NCBI GenBank assembly: GCA_045631645.1
Contig: JAZQVC010000039.1
Coordinates: 1 to 21,198, forward strand
Length of the DNA stretch: 21,198 nucleotides
From: SIG459 sp045631645
Lineage (GTDB): Bacteria; Bacillota; Clostridia; Oscillospirales; Oscillospiraceae
Direction of reading: 5' to 3'
Shown here: positions 15,166-21,198 of the stretch, in pieces
How positions within the stretch are numbered: the first letter of the stretch is position 1
Layout: every line of letters begins with the position of its first letter
Notes under the pieces: generated by a model
What the model saw: the letters and a program-made list of their open reading frames with translations, nothing else
Database searches by the model: none
Told to the model about the DNA's origin: nothing
Translations under genes and position numbers: made by a program

Positions 15166-16593
15166 ATGTATGATGTTCTTATAATCGGCTGCGGCGTATC
15201 AGGCGCTGCCTGCGCTTATGCCCTTTCCAAATATGAGCTTTCACTGTGCATGATTGACGCATCAAACGATGTATCCAACGGCACAAGCAAGGCAAATTCT
15301 GCCATTATCCACGCAGGCTATGACCCCAAACCCGGCAGCCTGATGGCGAAGCTCAATGTTGAGGGCAACGCAATGGCAGGGGATATCTGTGAAAAGTTGG
15401 ATGTGCCCTTCAAGCGCATTGGCAGCCTTGTGCTTGGTTTCAGCGAGGCCGATAAGGCGCATATCCAAAAGCTCTATGAGCGTGGTGTGGCCAACGCCGT
15501 GCCCGGCATAGCTCTCCTCTCCGCGGAGGAAGTGAAGGCCATGGAGCCCAATATTGCCGATAATGTTGTGGGCGCTCTTTACGCCCCCTCCGCAGGCGTA
15601 ATCAGCCCTTGGGAGTACACTCTGGCCATGGCTGAAACCGCCGTGAAAAACGGCGCCGAGATACATCTTTCCACCCGCGCCGAGGCCATCGAGGCCATTG
15701 AAGGCGGCTACAAAGTCAAAACCAATAAGGGCGATTTCGAGGCAAAATATATCATCTCCGCTGTGGGTGTGGATGCCGATGCAGTCCGCGCCATGCTGGA
15801 AGAGCCCGAATATAAAATAGTGCCCACCCGCGGCCAGTATTTCCTGCTGGATAAAAGCGAGGGCGGAATAGTGAATCATGTTATTTTCCAGTGCCCCGAC
15901 GAAAAGGGCAAGGGCGTACTGGTTTCTCCCACCGTCCACGGCAACCTTATAGTGGGACCCGATGCGGAAAAAACCGCCGCCGAGGACAGGGCGACCTCCA
16001 CTGCAGGACTGGATAAAATTGCCGCAACCGCCCGCCGCAGCGTACCCACGCTGAATGTGCGTCAGAATATCCGCAACTTTGCGGGTGTCCGCGCAAACTC
16101 CGATAGAGACGAATTTATAATAGAAGAATCTGCCGCCTTCCCCGGTTTTATCGACCTTGCGGGCATAAAAAGCCCCGGTCTCAGCGCCGCACCTGCCATT
16201 GGCGAGTATGTTGCCGACATGATTAAAGCGGGAGGAAAGCTGACTTTTGCCCTGAAAGAAAACTTTATTGACAGCCGCAAAAGAGTCCGCTTTGCTGAGC
16301 TCAGCCACGAGGAAAAGGCAAAGCTTGTTGCGGAAAATCCCGCCTATGGACGCATTGTCTGCCGCTGCGAAACCATAACCGAGGGCGAGATTGTTGCGGC
16401 CTTGCATGAGGCCATTCCTCCTCTCTCCGTCAATGCTGTGAAGCGCCGCGTGGGAGCGGGTATGGGCAGATGTCAGGGAGGTTTCTGCTCCGCAATTGTC
16501 CATCAGCTTATCTCCCGAGAGCTTGGCATTCCTATGGAGGACATCCCCAAGGAGGATGAGGGCAGCTATATCCTCACAAAGGAGGGTGAATAA
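15166..16593 (+). CDS. GlpA-like FAD-dependent dehydrogenase with C-terminal [2Fe-2S] (BFD-like) domain
   Basis: A 475-residue flavoenzyme of the DAO/GlpA type, often annotated as glycerol-3-phosphate dehydrogenase or L-2-hydroxyglutarate oxidase (LhgO). The dinucleotide fold VLIIGCGVSGAACAYAL opens the protein; NGTSKANSAIIHAGYD and PTRGQYFLLDK are typical of this group. The last ~80 residues are a BFD-like iron-sulfur domain with Cys399-x-Cys401 and Cys436-x4-Cys441. The start at 15166 is chosen for TTGGAGGAAAAAGCC just upstream; the frame extends 23 codons further without a site. It is followed without gap by a second flavoprotein and a DUF1667 protein, a trio common in Clostridia and taken to be an anaerobic glycerol-3-phosphate dehydrogenase complex. 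glpK and glpF are not in the window, so the substrate is inferred. Confidence 0.88.
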   Translation: MYDVLIIGCGVSGAACAYALSKYELSLCMIDASNDVSNGTSKANSAIIHAGYDPKPGSLMAKLNVEGNAMAGDICEKLDVPFKRIGSLVLGFSEADKAHIQKLYERGVANAVPGIALLSAEEVKAMEPNIADNVVGALYAPSAGVISPWEYTLAMAETAVKNGAEIHLSTRAEAIEAIEGGYKVKTNKGDFEAKYIISAVGVDADAVRAMLEEPEYKIVPTRGQYFLLDKSEGGIVNHVIFQCPDEKGKGVLVSPTVHGNLIVGPDAEKTAAEDRATSTAGLDKIAATARRSVPTLNVRQNIRNFAGVRANSDRDEFIIEESAAFPGFIDLAGIKSPGLSAAPAIGEYVADMIKAGGKLTFALKENFIDSRKRVRFAELSHEEKAKLVAENPAYGRIVCRCETITEGEIVAALHEAIPPLSVNAVKRRVGAGMGRCQGGFCSAIVHQLISRELGIPMEDIPKEDEGSYILTKEGE

Positions 16594-17865
16594 ATGAAGA
16601 AGTATCAGCTTGTTGTAATCGGCGGAGGTCCTGCGGGACTTGCAGCCGCTGTAAATGCATGGAATGCGGGTTTGCGAAGCGTGCTTATAATCGAAAGAGG
16701 CAGCCGTCTGGGCGGCATTCTTAACCAGTGCATCCATAACGGCTTCGGTCTTCACTATTTCAAGGAGGAGCTGACGGGACCCGAATATGCCCTCCGCTTT
16801 ATCAAAATGCTGGAGGAGACCGGCGTTGAGGTTATGACCGACACTATGGTGCTGGGTCTTGATAAGGATAAGAAAATCTATGTTTCCGGAATGGAGACGG
16901 GCTATCAGTGCATCGAGGCGGAAAGCATAGTCCTTGCCATGGGCTGCCGCGAGCGCGCAAGAGGCGCCGTTGGTATCCCCGGCGACAGACCCTCCGGCGT
17001 TTTCACCGCAGGCACCGCCCAGCTTTATATGAACCTGATGGGCAAAAGCGTGGGCAAAAAAGTTGTCATCCGCGGCACAGGTGATATCGGTCTTATAATG
17101 GCTCGCCGCATCACTCTTGAGGGTGGACAAGTCCTCGCCTGCATAGGTGCAAGCGACCATGCCGACGGTCTCACCAGAAATGTTGTCCAGTGCCTTGAGG
17201 ACTATGATATCCCCCTGCTGCTTCGCCACACCGTAACGGAAGTGCGCGGCAAGGATCGCCTTGAGCAGGTGGTGGTCATGGAAGTTGACGAAAACCGCAA
17301 CACCATCCCCGGCACGGAAAAGGTTTTCGACTGCGACACCCTGCTGCTCTCCATCGGTCTCATCCCCGAAAATGAGCTTAGCCGTCAGGCGGGCATAGCC
17401 ATGGATCGCCGCACCAACGGCGCGGTTGTTTATGAAAACATGGAAACCTCCATCCCCGGAGTTTTTGCCTGCGGCAATGTTGTGCAGGTTCATGACCTTG
17501 TGGACTATGTCACCGGCGAGAGCATCCGCGCCGGCAAAGCTGCCGCGGAATATGTCCTGGGTGAGGGTCTTGAAGAGGGTGAGGTGCTGAGCCTTGTCAA
17601 CGGTGACAAGGTGGGCTACACCGTGCCCATGAAGATAAGAAAAGCCAATGTGAAAGGCAATGTGGAGGTCTTTTTCCGCGTGAAGAAGGTCTTCGGAAAG
17701 TCCGCCATCGTGGTAACTCAGGGAGATAAGCAGATAGCCCGCTATAAAAGAAGCTATATGCTCCCCAGTGAGATGGAGAAAATCATCCTGCCTAAGAAAA
17801 TTCTTGATAATCTCAGCAGTGCGGACGGCGAAATCAGCATCAGCGCAGTTGAAGAGGAGGGCTGA
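16594..17865 (+). CDS. FAD/NAD-dependent oxidoreductase, partner of the GlpA-like enzyme
   Basis: A 423-residue pyridine-nucleotide-disulfide-oxidoreductase-fold protein. An FAD fold (VVIGGGPAGLAAAVNA) opens the sequence, an NAD(P)-binding GTGDIG motif lies near residue 165, and FACGNVVQVHDLVDYV near 292 is the second FAD contact. It also has NQCIHNGFG and AMGCRERARG, as in the hydrogen-cyanide-synthase/sarcosine-oxidase alpha relatives. In this gene order it probably passes electrons between the GlpA-like flavin/iron-sulfur subunit and NAD(H). The ATG immediately follows the upstream TAA, with AAAGGAGGGTG before it. Confidence 0.88.
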   Translation: MKKYQLVVIGGGPAGLAAAVNAWNAGLRSVLIIERGSRLGGILNQCIHNGFGLHYFKEELTGPEYALRFIKMLEETGVEVMTDTMVLGLDKDKKIYVSGMETGYQCIEAESIVLAMGCRERARGAVGIPGDRPSGVFTAGTAQLYMNLMGKSVGKKVVIRGTGDIGLIMARRITLEGGQVLACIGASDHADGLTRNVVQCLEDYDIPLLLRHTVTEVRGKDRLEQVVVMEVDENRNTIPGTEKVFDCDTLLLSIGLIPENELSRQAGIAMDRRTNGAVVYENMETSIPGVFACGNVVQVHDLVDYVTGESIRAGKAAAEYVLGEGLEEGEVLSLVNGDKVGYTVPMKIRKANVKGNVEVFFRVKKVFGKSAIVVTQGDKQIARYKRSYMLPSEMEKIILPKKILDNLSSADGEISISAVEEEG

Positions 17866-17870
17866 AAAAT

Positions 17871-18218
17871 ATGAAAGAACTTGTTTGCATAGTCTGCCCT
17901 CAGGGCTGCCGCCTCCGCGTGGATGAGGATGGCACTGTCAGCGGCAATGCCTGCGCCAATGGCGCAAGTTACGCCCATACGGAGCTTACCGCCCCCACCC
18001 GTGTTCTCACCAGTACTGTCAATATTCTTGGCGCGGAGCTTCCCCGCTGCCCCGTTAAAACCGCGGGCGCAATTCCCAAGCATCTTATGTTTCAGGCTAT
18101 GGAGTCTCTCCGCAGCGTGACAGTGTTCGCCCCCGTAAAGGCGGGTCAGGTCATCATAGCCGACATCGTCGGCACAGGCGTCGACCTCGTCTCCACCGCC
18201 GATATGGAAGAGAAATAA
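17871..18218 (+). CDS. DUF1667 family protein
   Basis: A 115-residue protein of the DUF1667 family, nearly always found next to the two flavoproteins upstream. It opens with Cys6-x2-Cys9-Pro-x2-Cys13 and has further Cys at 28 and 60, suggesting a metal or iron-sulfur cluster, though no role has been firmly shown as far as I know. The conserved TSTVNILGAELPRCPVKTAG region and the C-terminal AGQVIIADIVGTGVDLVST are characteristic. It starts six bases after the previous stop codon with AGAGGAGGG upstream, so it belongs to the same operon. Confidence 0.9.
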   Translation: MKELVCIVCPQGCRLRVDEDGTVSGNACANGASYAHTELTAPTRVLTSTVNILGAELPRCPVKTAGAIPKHLMFQAMESLRSVTVFAPVKAGQVIIADIVGTGVDLVSTADMEEK

Positions 18219-18626
18219 ATGAAAAAGATAATTGGGTTTGCTGTTGCGGCGGCAGTTGCTGCGGCAATCATTCTGGCTATCATCTTCGTTCCGGAAAGAG
18301 TTGATATTCCTGCAAACTCTCCTGCAAAAGTCATTTATAATTACGGCGGCAAGAATATCGAAGTGATGTTAACGGAAGAAGAAAGCCAAGAAATCGCCCA
18401 AATTTTCAGAGGCAGAGCGTATAAGCGCTTTGAAATTCCTGCCTGTATGTTTTCGGAATTTGCTTCTATCTGGTTTGGGGATGACTATTCCTATGGCTTC
18501 TATCCCGCTTTTGACGGATGCAGTAATGTTTATGACGAAGAGTTGGACGAATACTTCAGCATATCTTATTTCGGCCACATAAAACTTCACAAAATATTGG
18601 ATAAATATGGCATTGAGTTTTCCTGA
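18219..18626 (+). CDS. Small membrane-anchored hypothetical protein
   Basis: A 135-residue protein with one N-terminal hydrophobic segment (MKKIIGFAVAAAVAAAIILAII, ~1-22), either an uncleaved anchor or a signal peptide, followed by a ~110-residue extracytoplasmic part. The stretch RFEIPACMFSEFASIWFGDD and the closing LHKILDKYGIEF resemble short hypothetical proteins I have seen in Clostridia, but I can name no function. Its ATG is placed directly after the TAA of the DUF1667 gene with GGAAGAG upstream, so it is transcribed with the GlpA-like operon. Composition is lower in GC than the flavoprotein genes, suggesting a later addition. Confidence 0.7.
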   Translation: MKKIIGFAVAAAVAAAIILAIIFVPERVDIPANSPAKVIYNYGGKNIEVMLTEEESQEIAQIFRGRAYKRFEIPACMFSEFASIWFGDDYSYGFYPAFDGCSNVYDEELDEYFSISYFGHIKLHKILDKYGIEFS

Positions 18627-18645
18627 GTGAGGCGCGATGCTCTCA

Positions 18646-18716
18646 TGGCGCCTGCTCGGCGCCACGAGGATTGCACCTCGTACCCTTTGTAGGGGCGGAG
18701 CGATGTGTCCGCCCGC
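18646..18716. repeat. Array of three hairpins, REP-like repeat
   Basis: Three consecutive inverted repeats: TGGCGCC/GGCGCCA (18646-18652/18658-18664), ACGAGG/CCTCGT (18664-18669/18676-18681) and GGGCGGA/TCCGCCC (18693-18699/18708-18714). None has a T-tract. The last, in a GTAGGGGCGG...CCGCCCGC frame, resembles repeats scattered in intestinal Clostridia genomes; copy number cannot be judged from this window. Confidence 0.6.
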
Positions 18717-18749
18717 ATAAGCTTTGAGAAAGGAGCGTGTATTGCTGTG

Positions 18750-19460
18750 ATGAGAAAAATGTTGTGTTTGTGTCTTGCGCTTTTGCTCTGCCTTTCCATT
18801 TTTGCGGGCTGTGGGAAGAATACCGAGCCTGCCGGTGATGCGGAGGATTATTGCAAGTCTGCTTTCCATGAACTTGTGGAGGCCGAGGCTCTGCACTATA
18901 CATACGAGATCCATATCAATGGTGAGCTAAGAACCGACCTGCCCCGTAATGAAGGCTGGTTCTTCGGCGAGGATTGGCTGCTTGTCAGCACCGCAGATAT
19001 GCCCGATGCCATGCGGAGTCAAACCATTGCGGAAGTTGACGGAGTGCAATATGTGGTCAGCGGTTTGGGTGATGAGCAGACAAGCCCAAGCTGCTTTTAC
19101 GCCGGAGAATTTGATGCCTACGGTAAAAAGCCAATTGAGGACTTTATAAACTATGATTTGGAGTTTGTGTCCGAAAGCGATACAGATGATGGCAAGGTTT
19201 ATAACTTTACTGTTTTGACCGACGGAGTAGGAACTGATAATCTCCAAAGCTATATTTTTGATAAATCAGGACGCCTCACCGAGGCGCGTTTCGAATCGGA
19301 AACTATTGAGGCGGTTTTAGACGGGGTGCCCCAGTTTGCAAGCCAGACGATTATCATTTCCTTCCCTGAAACTTCCCCGCAGGAGTGCCGCGACGCAATA
19401 GACAAGGCTTATGAAGCCATTATGGCGGAGGCCAGCATCAGCGGCTTTGACAATGCGTAA
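18750..19460 (+). CDS. Putative lipoprotein of unknown function
   Basis: A 236-residue exported lipoprotein: MRKMLCLCLALLLCLSIFAGC is a clear type II signal with the lipobox FAGC and Cys21 as lipidation site. The mature part is a predicted soluble, beta-rich domain (EALHYTYEIHINGEL, GWFFGEDWLLVSTAD, SYIFDKSGRLTEARFES), loosely like the lipoprotein/LolA-type 'strand plus gradient' architecture, but I do not recognise the family. AAAGGAGCG precedes it; a GTG one codon upstream (18747) is an alternative start, and the longer open frame would begin within the hairpin repeat. No promoter was seen between it and the preceding gene. Confidence 0.75.
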   Translation: MRKMLCLCLALLLCLSIFAGCGKNTEPAGDAEDYCKSAFHELVEAEALHYTYEIHINGELRTDLPRNEGWFFGEDWLLVSTADMPDAMRSQTIAEVDGVQYVVSGLGDEQTSPSCFYAGEFDAYGKKPIEDFINYDLEFVSESDTDDGKVYNFTVLTDGVGTDNLQSYIFDKSGRLTEARFESETIEAVLDGVPQFASQTIIISFPETSPQECRDAIDKAYEAIMAEASISGFDNA

Positions 19461-19541
19461 GACGGCATTACGCCGTCTAACAGAAAAAATGACGATAAAC
19501 AAAAAAGTTACATTCCCGGCAGAAAGCTCTGCCGGGAATGT
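19460..19541. terminator. Two hairpins after the lipoprotein gene
   Basis: AGACGGC/GCCGTCT (19460-19466/19472-19478) overlaps the stop codon. ACATTCCCGGCAGA/TCTGCCGGGAATGT (19510-19523/19528-19541) is a perfect 14-bp stem. On the plus strand the strong stem lacks a T-run (TCGTGTA follows); on the minus strand it is followed by AACTTTTTTG. It may stop plus-strand transcripts poorly or serve mainly as a boundary element. Confidence 0.45.
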
Positions 19542-19550
19542 TCGTGTATA

Positions 19551-19579
19551 TTGTATATATTGCAGCGATTTGATAGAAT
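19551..19579 (+). promoter_or_regulatory. Possible promoter for the 114-residue membrane protein
   Basis: TTGTAT (19551-19556), 17-base spacer, TAGAAT (19574-19579), 59 bases before the ATG at 19639. Confidence 0.4.
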
Positions 19580-19638
19580 AGACAAAACAATTGGATAAGC
19601 TTGAATTTACCTAACTGATTAAATCTCGGAGGTGTATT

Positions 19639-19983
19639 ATGGAAAGAAGATATCCCACAAAAATGTATTGGTTCTTTGTTCTTACCAATTTCCTGTTTCA
19701 CTTTTTCTATCTGTCGATTCCTGGAATTATCCTTTGTATTGTCGGAATTTGGGTGAAGACTTGCCTGTGGATTGGCCTTGCCATCTTGGGGCTTGATGTG
19801 ATTCTTTCCATCATTGAACAGTTGCGCATTCGCAAATTTGCCCTGACACCCAGCGATAATCCTGAAGTCAACGAGTTGCTGGATGCATTCTGCAGTCCGG
19901 ATGGACCTCGTGCTGTTAGAAAAATTATAGACGAAAAAAATAAGTCTACATCTCCCGTGGAACCTCAAGAAGAGGAAAACTAA
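19639..19983 (+). CDS. Two-helix membrane protein, hypothetical
   Basis: A 114-residue protein with two hydrophobic segments (~10-40 and ~42-60; FFYLSIPGIILCIVGIW and WIGLAILGLDVILSII), followed by a ~50-residue cytosolic-looking tail rich in charged residues (NKSTSPVEPQEEEN at the end). CGGAGGTG seven bases or so upstream sets the start. I recognise no family. It stands alone between repeats and the lipoprotein genes, with AT-rich codon use like the genes to its right. Confidence 0.7.
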   Translation: MERRYPTKMYWFFVLTNFLFHFFYLSIPGIILCIVGIWVKTCLWIGLAILGLDVILSIIEQLRIRKFALTPSDNPEVNELLDAFCSPDGPRAVRKIIDEKNKSTSPVEPQEEEN

Positions 19984-19988
19984 TACAA

Positions 19989-20048
19989 TCAAATTCCAAT
20001 TTGTCCAACTAATTCGCACTGCACCTGTGCAGCAAATTTGAATTTGAC
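19989..20048. repeat. 60-bp palindromic repeat
   Basis: Outer arms TCAAATTCCAATTTG (19989-20003) and CAAATTTGAATTTGA (20033-20047) are complementary at 14 of 15 positions. Inside lies CTGCAC-CT-GTGCAG. The segment ACTAATTCGCACTGCACC (20008-20025) recurs exactly at 20653-20670, and TTGAATTTGAC (20038-20048) recurs exactly at 20808-20818, so this is one member of a dispersed repeat. No T-tract follows, so terminator function is doubtful. Confidence 0.7.
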
Positions 20049-20083
20049 TATTTGATAAATCTGGATTTGGAGGTGCAATCGGA

Positions 20084-20629
20084 ATGAGAAAGCTTATAAT
20101 ACCACTGGTTTTGATTATGTTGCTGATGAGCGGATGCATGATCTCGTATAACGATAGTATAACAAACTCTGCCAAGCCGAATGCAGATGACATACTTGCG
20201 ATGAAGGACATCGATATGTATGATGCTATGATAACAAGATTTATGTTTGCAGAACCGGACACCCTGAACCGGAAGCAGCTGACCGTTGCAGCACTAATCA
20301 CTTTTGATGCAGAAATGATGAATGGCGGTTTATGCCAATTCTTCGCAAATGACCATAATGGTTATGCGCAGTATATCAGTGATGCATTGGGAGAAGTTGG
20401 CGCAACTGAAATGCAGGAGCACTATTCAGCCTTTATAAACCAAAATGAAATAGATGTTACGCAAATGGACTCTTTCCGTATCAGGAGCGTCAAAGACTAT
20501 TTGGAACAGTATGAACGTTTTCCCTACGAATCTTTTGATAATACATTTTCAGAAATATACCTGAAAGAAAATGTGGGTGATTTACTGCTTGCCTATGTCC
20601 GACTTCACGGAGATGAGATTTTAAACTGA
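20084..20629 (+). CDS. Lipoprotein with DUF4375 (DMP19-like) domain
   Basis: A 181-residue protein with a type II signal peptide (MRKLIIPLVLIMLLMSGC, lipobox MSGC, Cys18). Residues ~65-175 match the DUF4375/DMP19-like pattern: VAALITFDAEMMNGGLCQFF, then GYAQYISDALGEVGA, and a C-terminal FDNTFSEIYLKE-like end. The namesake DMP19 of Neisseria is a cytosolic DNA-mimic protein; a lipid-anchored copy would act outside the membrane, so that function should not be transferred. TTGGAGGTG about ten bases upstream fixes the start. It is flanked by repeats on both sides and seems monocistronic; no clear promoter was identified. Confidence 0.78.
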   Translation: MRKLIIPLVLIMLLMSGCMISYNDSITNSAKPNADDILAMKDIDMYDAMITRFMFAEPDTLNRKQLTVAALITFDAEMMNGGLCQFFANDHNGYAQYISDALGEVGATEMQEHYSAFINQNEIDVTQMDSFRIRSVKDYLEQYERFPYESFDNTFSEIYLKENVGDLLLAYVRLHGDEILN

Positions 20630-20652
20630 AATGATTGTATCAAGAAGCCCTG

Positions 20653-20818
20653 ACTAATTCGCACTGCACCAAAGCCTCCCCTGTGTAAGGGGAGGTGGGC
20701 AAAATCTTTGATTTTGCTCGGAGGGGTTGTCAATCCCTCAGTCAGCTTCGCTGACAGCTCCCTTTACACAAGGGAGCCTTGGGCGCTCCCGCGCCAGTGC
20801 GTTAAACTTGAATTTGAC
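20653..20818. repeat. Second copy of the palindromic repeat, interrupted by an insertion
   Basis: It begins with ACTAATTCGCACTGCACC (20653-20670) and ends with TTGAATTTGAC (20808-20818), both exact copies of segments in the 19989-20048 repeat. Where the intact copy has a short loop, this one holds ~125 extra bases. CGCACTG (20660-20666) and CAGTGCG (20795-20801) pair across the insert. Confidence 0.6.
20671..20780. mobile_element. MITE-like element without coding capacity
   Basis: A ~110-bp stretch bounded by inverted ends at 20672-20694 and 20758-20780, identical at 20 of 23 positions (AAGCCTCCCCTGTGTAAGGGGAG against AAGGCTCCCTTGTGTAAAGGGAG). Inner hairpins are GCAAAATC/GATTTTGC (20699-20717) and GTCAGC/GCTGAC (20741-20755). 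It has no open frame of its own. I recall similar AAGCCTCCC...GGGAGGC elements as abundant in Faecalibacterium-like genomes; a transposase would have to act in trans. Confidence 0.65.
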
Positions 20819-20834
20819 GAAGGAGTGTGATTGT

Positions 20835-21074
20835 ATGTATAAAGAAACAACAGGAATGGTTATATCAGTTAGCAGTATTCCGTTGTTAGGTGTTCGTCTT
20901 CCATTTTCGGATTGTTTTATGTGTCCACATATTATTAAAGTTAAATATACTGCAGATGGCAAAGACTATATTAAGAGATTATGGATTGGTAGGGACTATC
21001 CCGTTCCTGATGTTGGAAGTTCAGTGAAAGTTATCTATTGTGCAGCGAAGCCAACAAAAGCAAACTTTTACTAA
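20835..21074 (+). CDS. Small DUF3592-like hypothetical protein
   Basis: A 79-residue protein. The start at 20835 is chosen because GAAGGAGTG lies just before it; the frame extends upstream through the MITE-like element, which cannot be the true start. The pattern GMVISVSSIP, VKYTADGKDYIKR, DVGSSVKVIYCAAKPTKANFY (strand, hydrophobic spacer, 'YxxDGK', 'V-x-V-x-Y-x-x-x-x-P') resembles the soluble core of DUF3592 proteins, but the membrane helices those usually have are absent. No function can be named. Confidence 0.6.
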   Translation: MYKETTGMVISVSSIPLLGVRLPFSDCFMCPHIIKVKYTADGKDYIKRLWIGRDYPVPDVGSSVKVIYCAAKPTKANFY

Positions 21075-21123
21075 TATAGTCAATCTGATAAACAAACTTG
21101 AAATTGGCGGGGGCCGTGACTGA

Positions 21124-21198
21124 ATGAAAAAAATGATGGCATTAGCCTTAATAATGATTTTTGTGATAGGTCTAGTTGGTAGTAGTCAAAAACTATAT
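21124..21198 (+). CDS. Partial exported protein (N terminus only)
   Basis: The first 25 codons of a gene that leaves the window at the right edge. It starts MKKMMALALIMIFVIGLVGSS, a signal peptide of the sort common in Clostridia lipoproteins, but the position where a lipobox Cys would be expected (GLVGC) is Ser. GGCGGGGG lies upstream of the ATG. Nothing can be said about the mature protein. Confidence 0.55.
   Translation, partial: MKKMMALALIMIFVIGLVGSSQKLY

Noticed and set aside
15262..17493. 743-codon open frame on the minus strand across the GlpA-like gene and its neighbour
   Set aside because: It is a mirror of two clear flavoprotein genes. TTA, CTA and TCA codons are rare in these genes, so the antisense frame lacks stops. 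It has no ribosome site or recognisable domain.
20727..20834. N-terminal extension of the 79-residue protein into the MITE-like element
   Set aside because: The extension would be translated repeat sequence; a good ribosome site lies directly before the inner ATG at 20835.
1..21198. CRISPR arrays, riboswitches, rRNA, integrase or phage genes
   Set aside because: I looked for regular repeat-spacer arrays, long structured leaders and mobile-element proteins and found none; the leaders before the genes are short.

Overview
The window looks like chromosome of an anaerobic Clostridia-type Firmicute, most plausibly the Oscillospirales/Ruminococcaceae group. Pointers are the BFD-tailed glycerol-3-phosphate-type dehydrogenase + FAD oxidoreductase + DUF1667 trio, an S-layer-homology (SLH) protein, AGGAGG-type ribosome binding sites, and short palindromic repeats resembling those I remember from this group. 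This assignment is inference from gene content; no rRNA or other definitive marker is present.

Left part (1-4330): a partial queH (minus) is divergent from a dCMP deaminase gene (plus). Next comes typA/bipA with its own promoter and terminator, facing an SLH-domain secreted protein (minus), then a tRNA-Thr(CGU) gene (minus) with a near-consensus promoter and a strong terminator. The first ~550 bases use a more CTG/GC-rich codon set than the rest, and the change falls inside the deaminase gene.

Middle (4331-11170): a 485-bp non-coding stretch carries a compact group of DnaA-box-like 9-mers. It is followed by a tight minus-strand operon, polA > three-domain fusion > GNAT > tsaD > radC, with 1-4 base overlaps or a 1-base gap at each junction, a promoter at 11141-11170 and a terminator at 4774-4806. 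The second gene is the most unusual object in the window. It fuses a Zincin_1-like metallopeptidase domain, a low-molecular-weight protein-tyrosine-phosphatase-like domain that has lost its catalytic Cys and Arg, and a RimI-type N-acetyltransferase, and sits two genes upstream of tsaD.

Right-middle (11182-18626), all plus strand: an EutH-type ethanolamine transporter without other eut genes; two tandem, translationally coupled CNNM/CBS/CorC-HlyC membrane proteins; and an operon of GlpA-like FAD dehydrogenase with BFD tail, a second FAD/NAD oxidoreductase and a DUF1667 protein, which runs directly into a small membrane-anchored hypothetical protein.

Right end (18627-21198): a looser region of small lipoproteins and membrane proteins (one with a DUF4375/DMP19-like domain, one DUF3592-like), separated by palindromic repeats. 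These include a ~110-bp MITE-like element with 23-nt inverted ends that appears to be inserted in a second copy of a neighbouring palindromic repeat. This part looks like lineage-specific accessory DNA.
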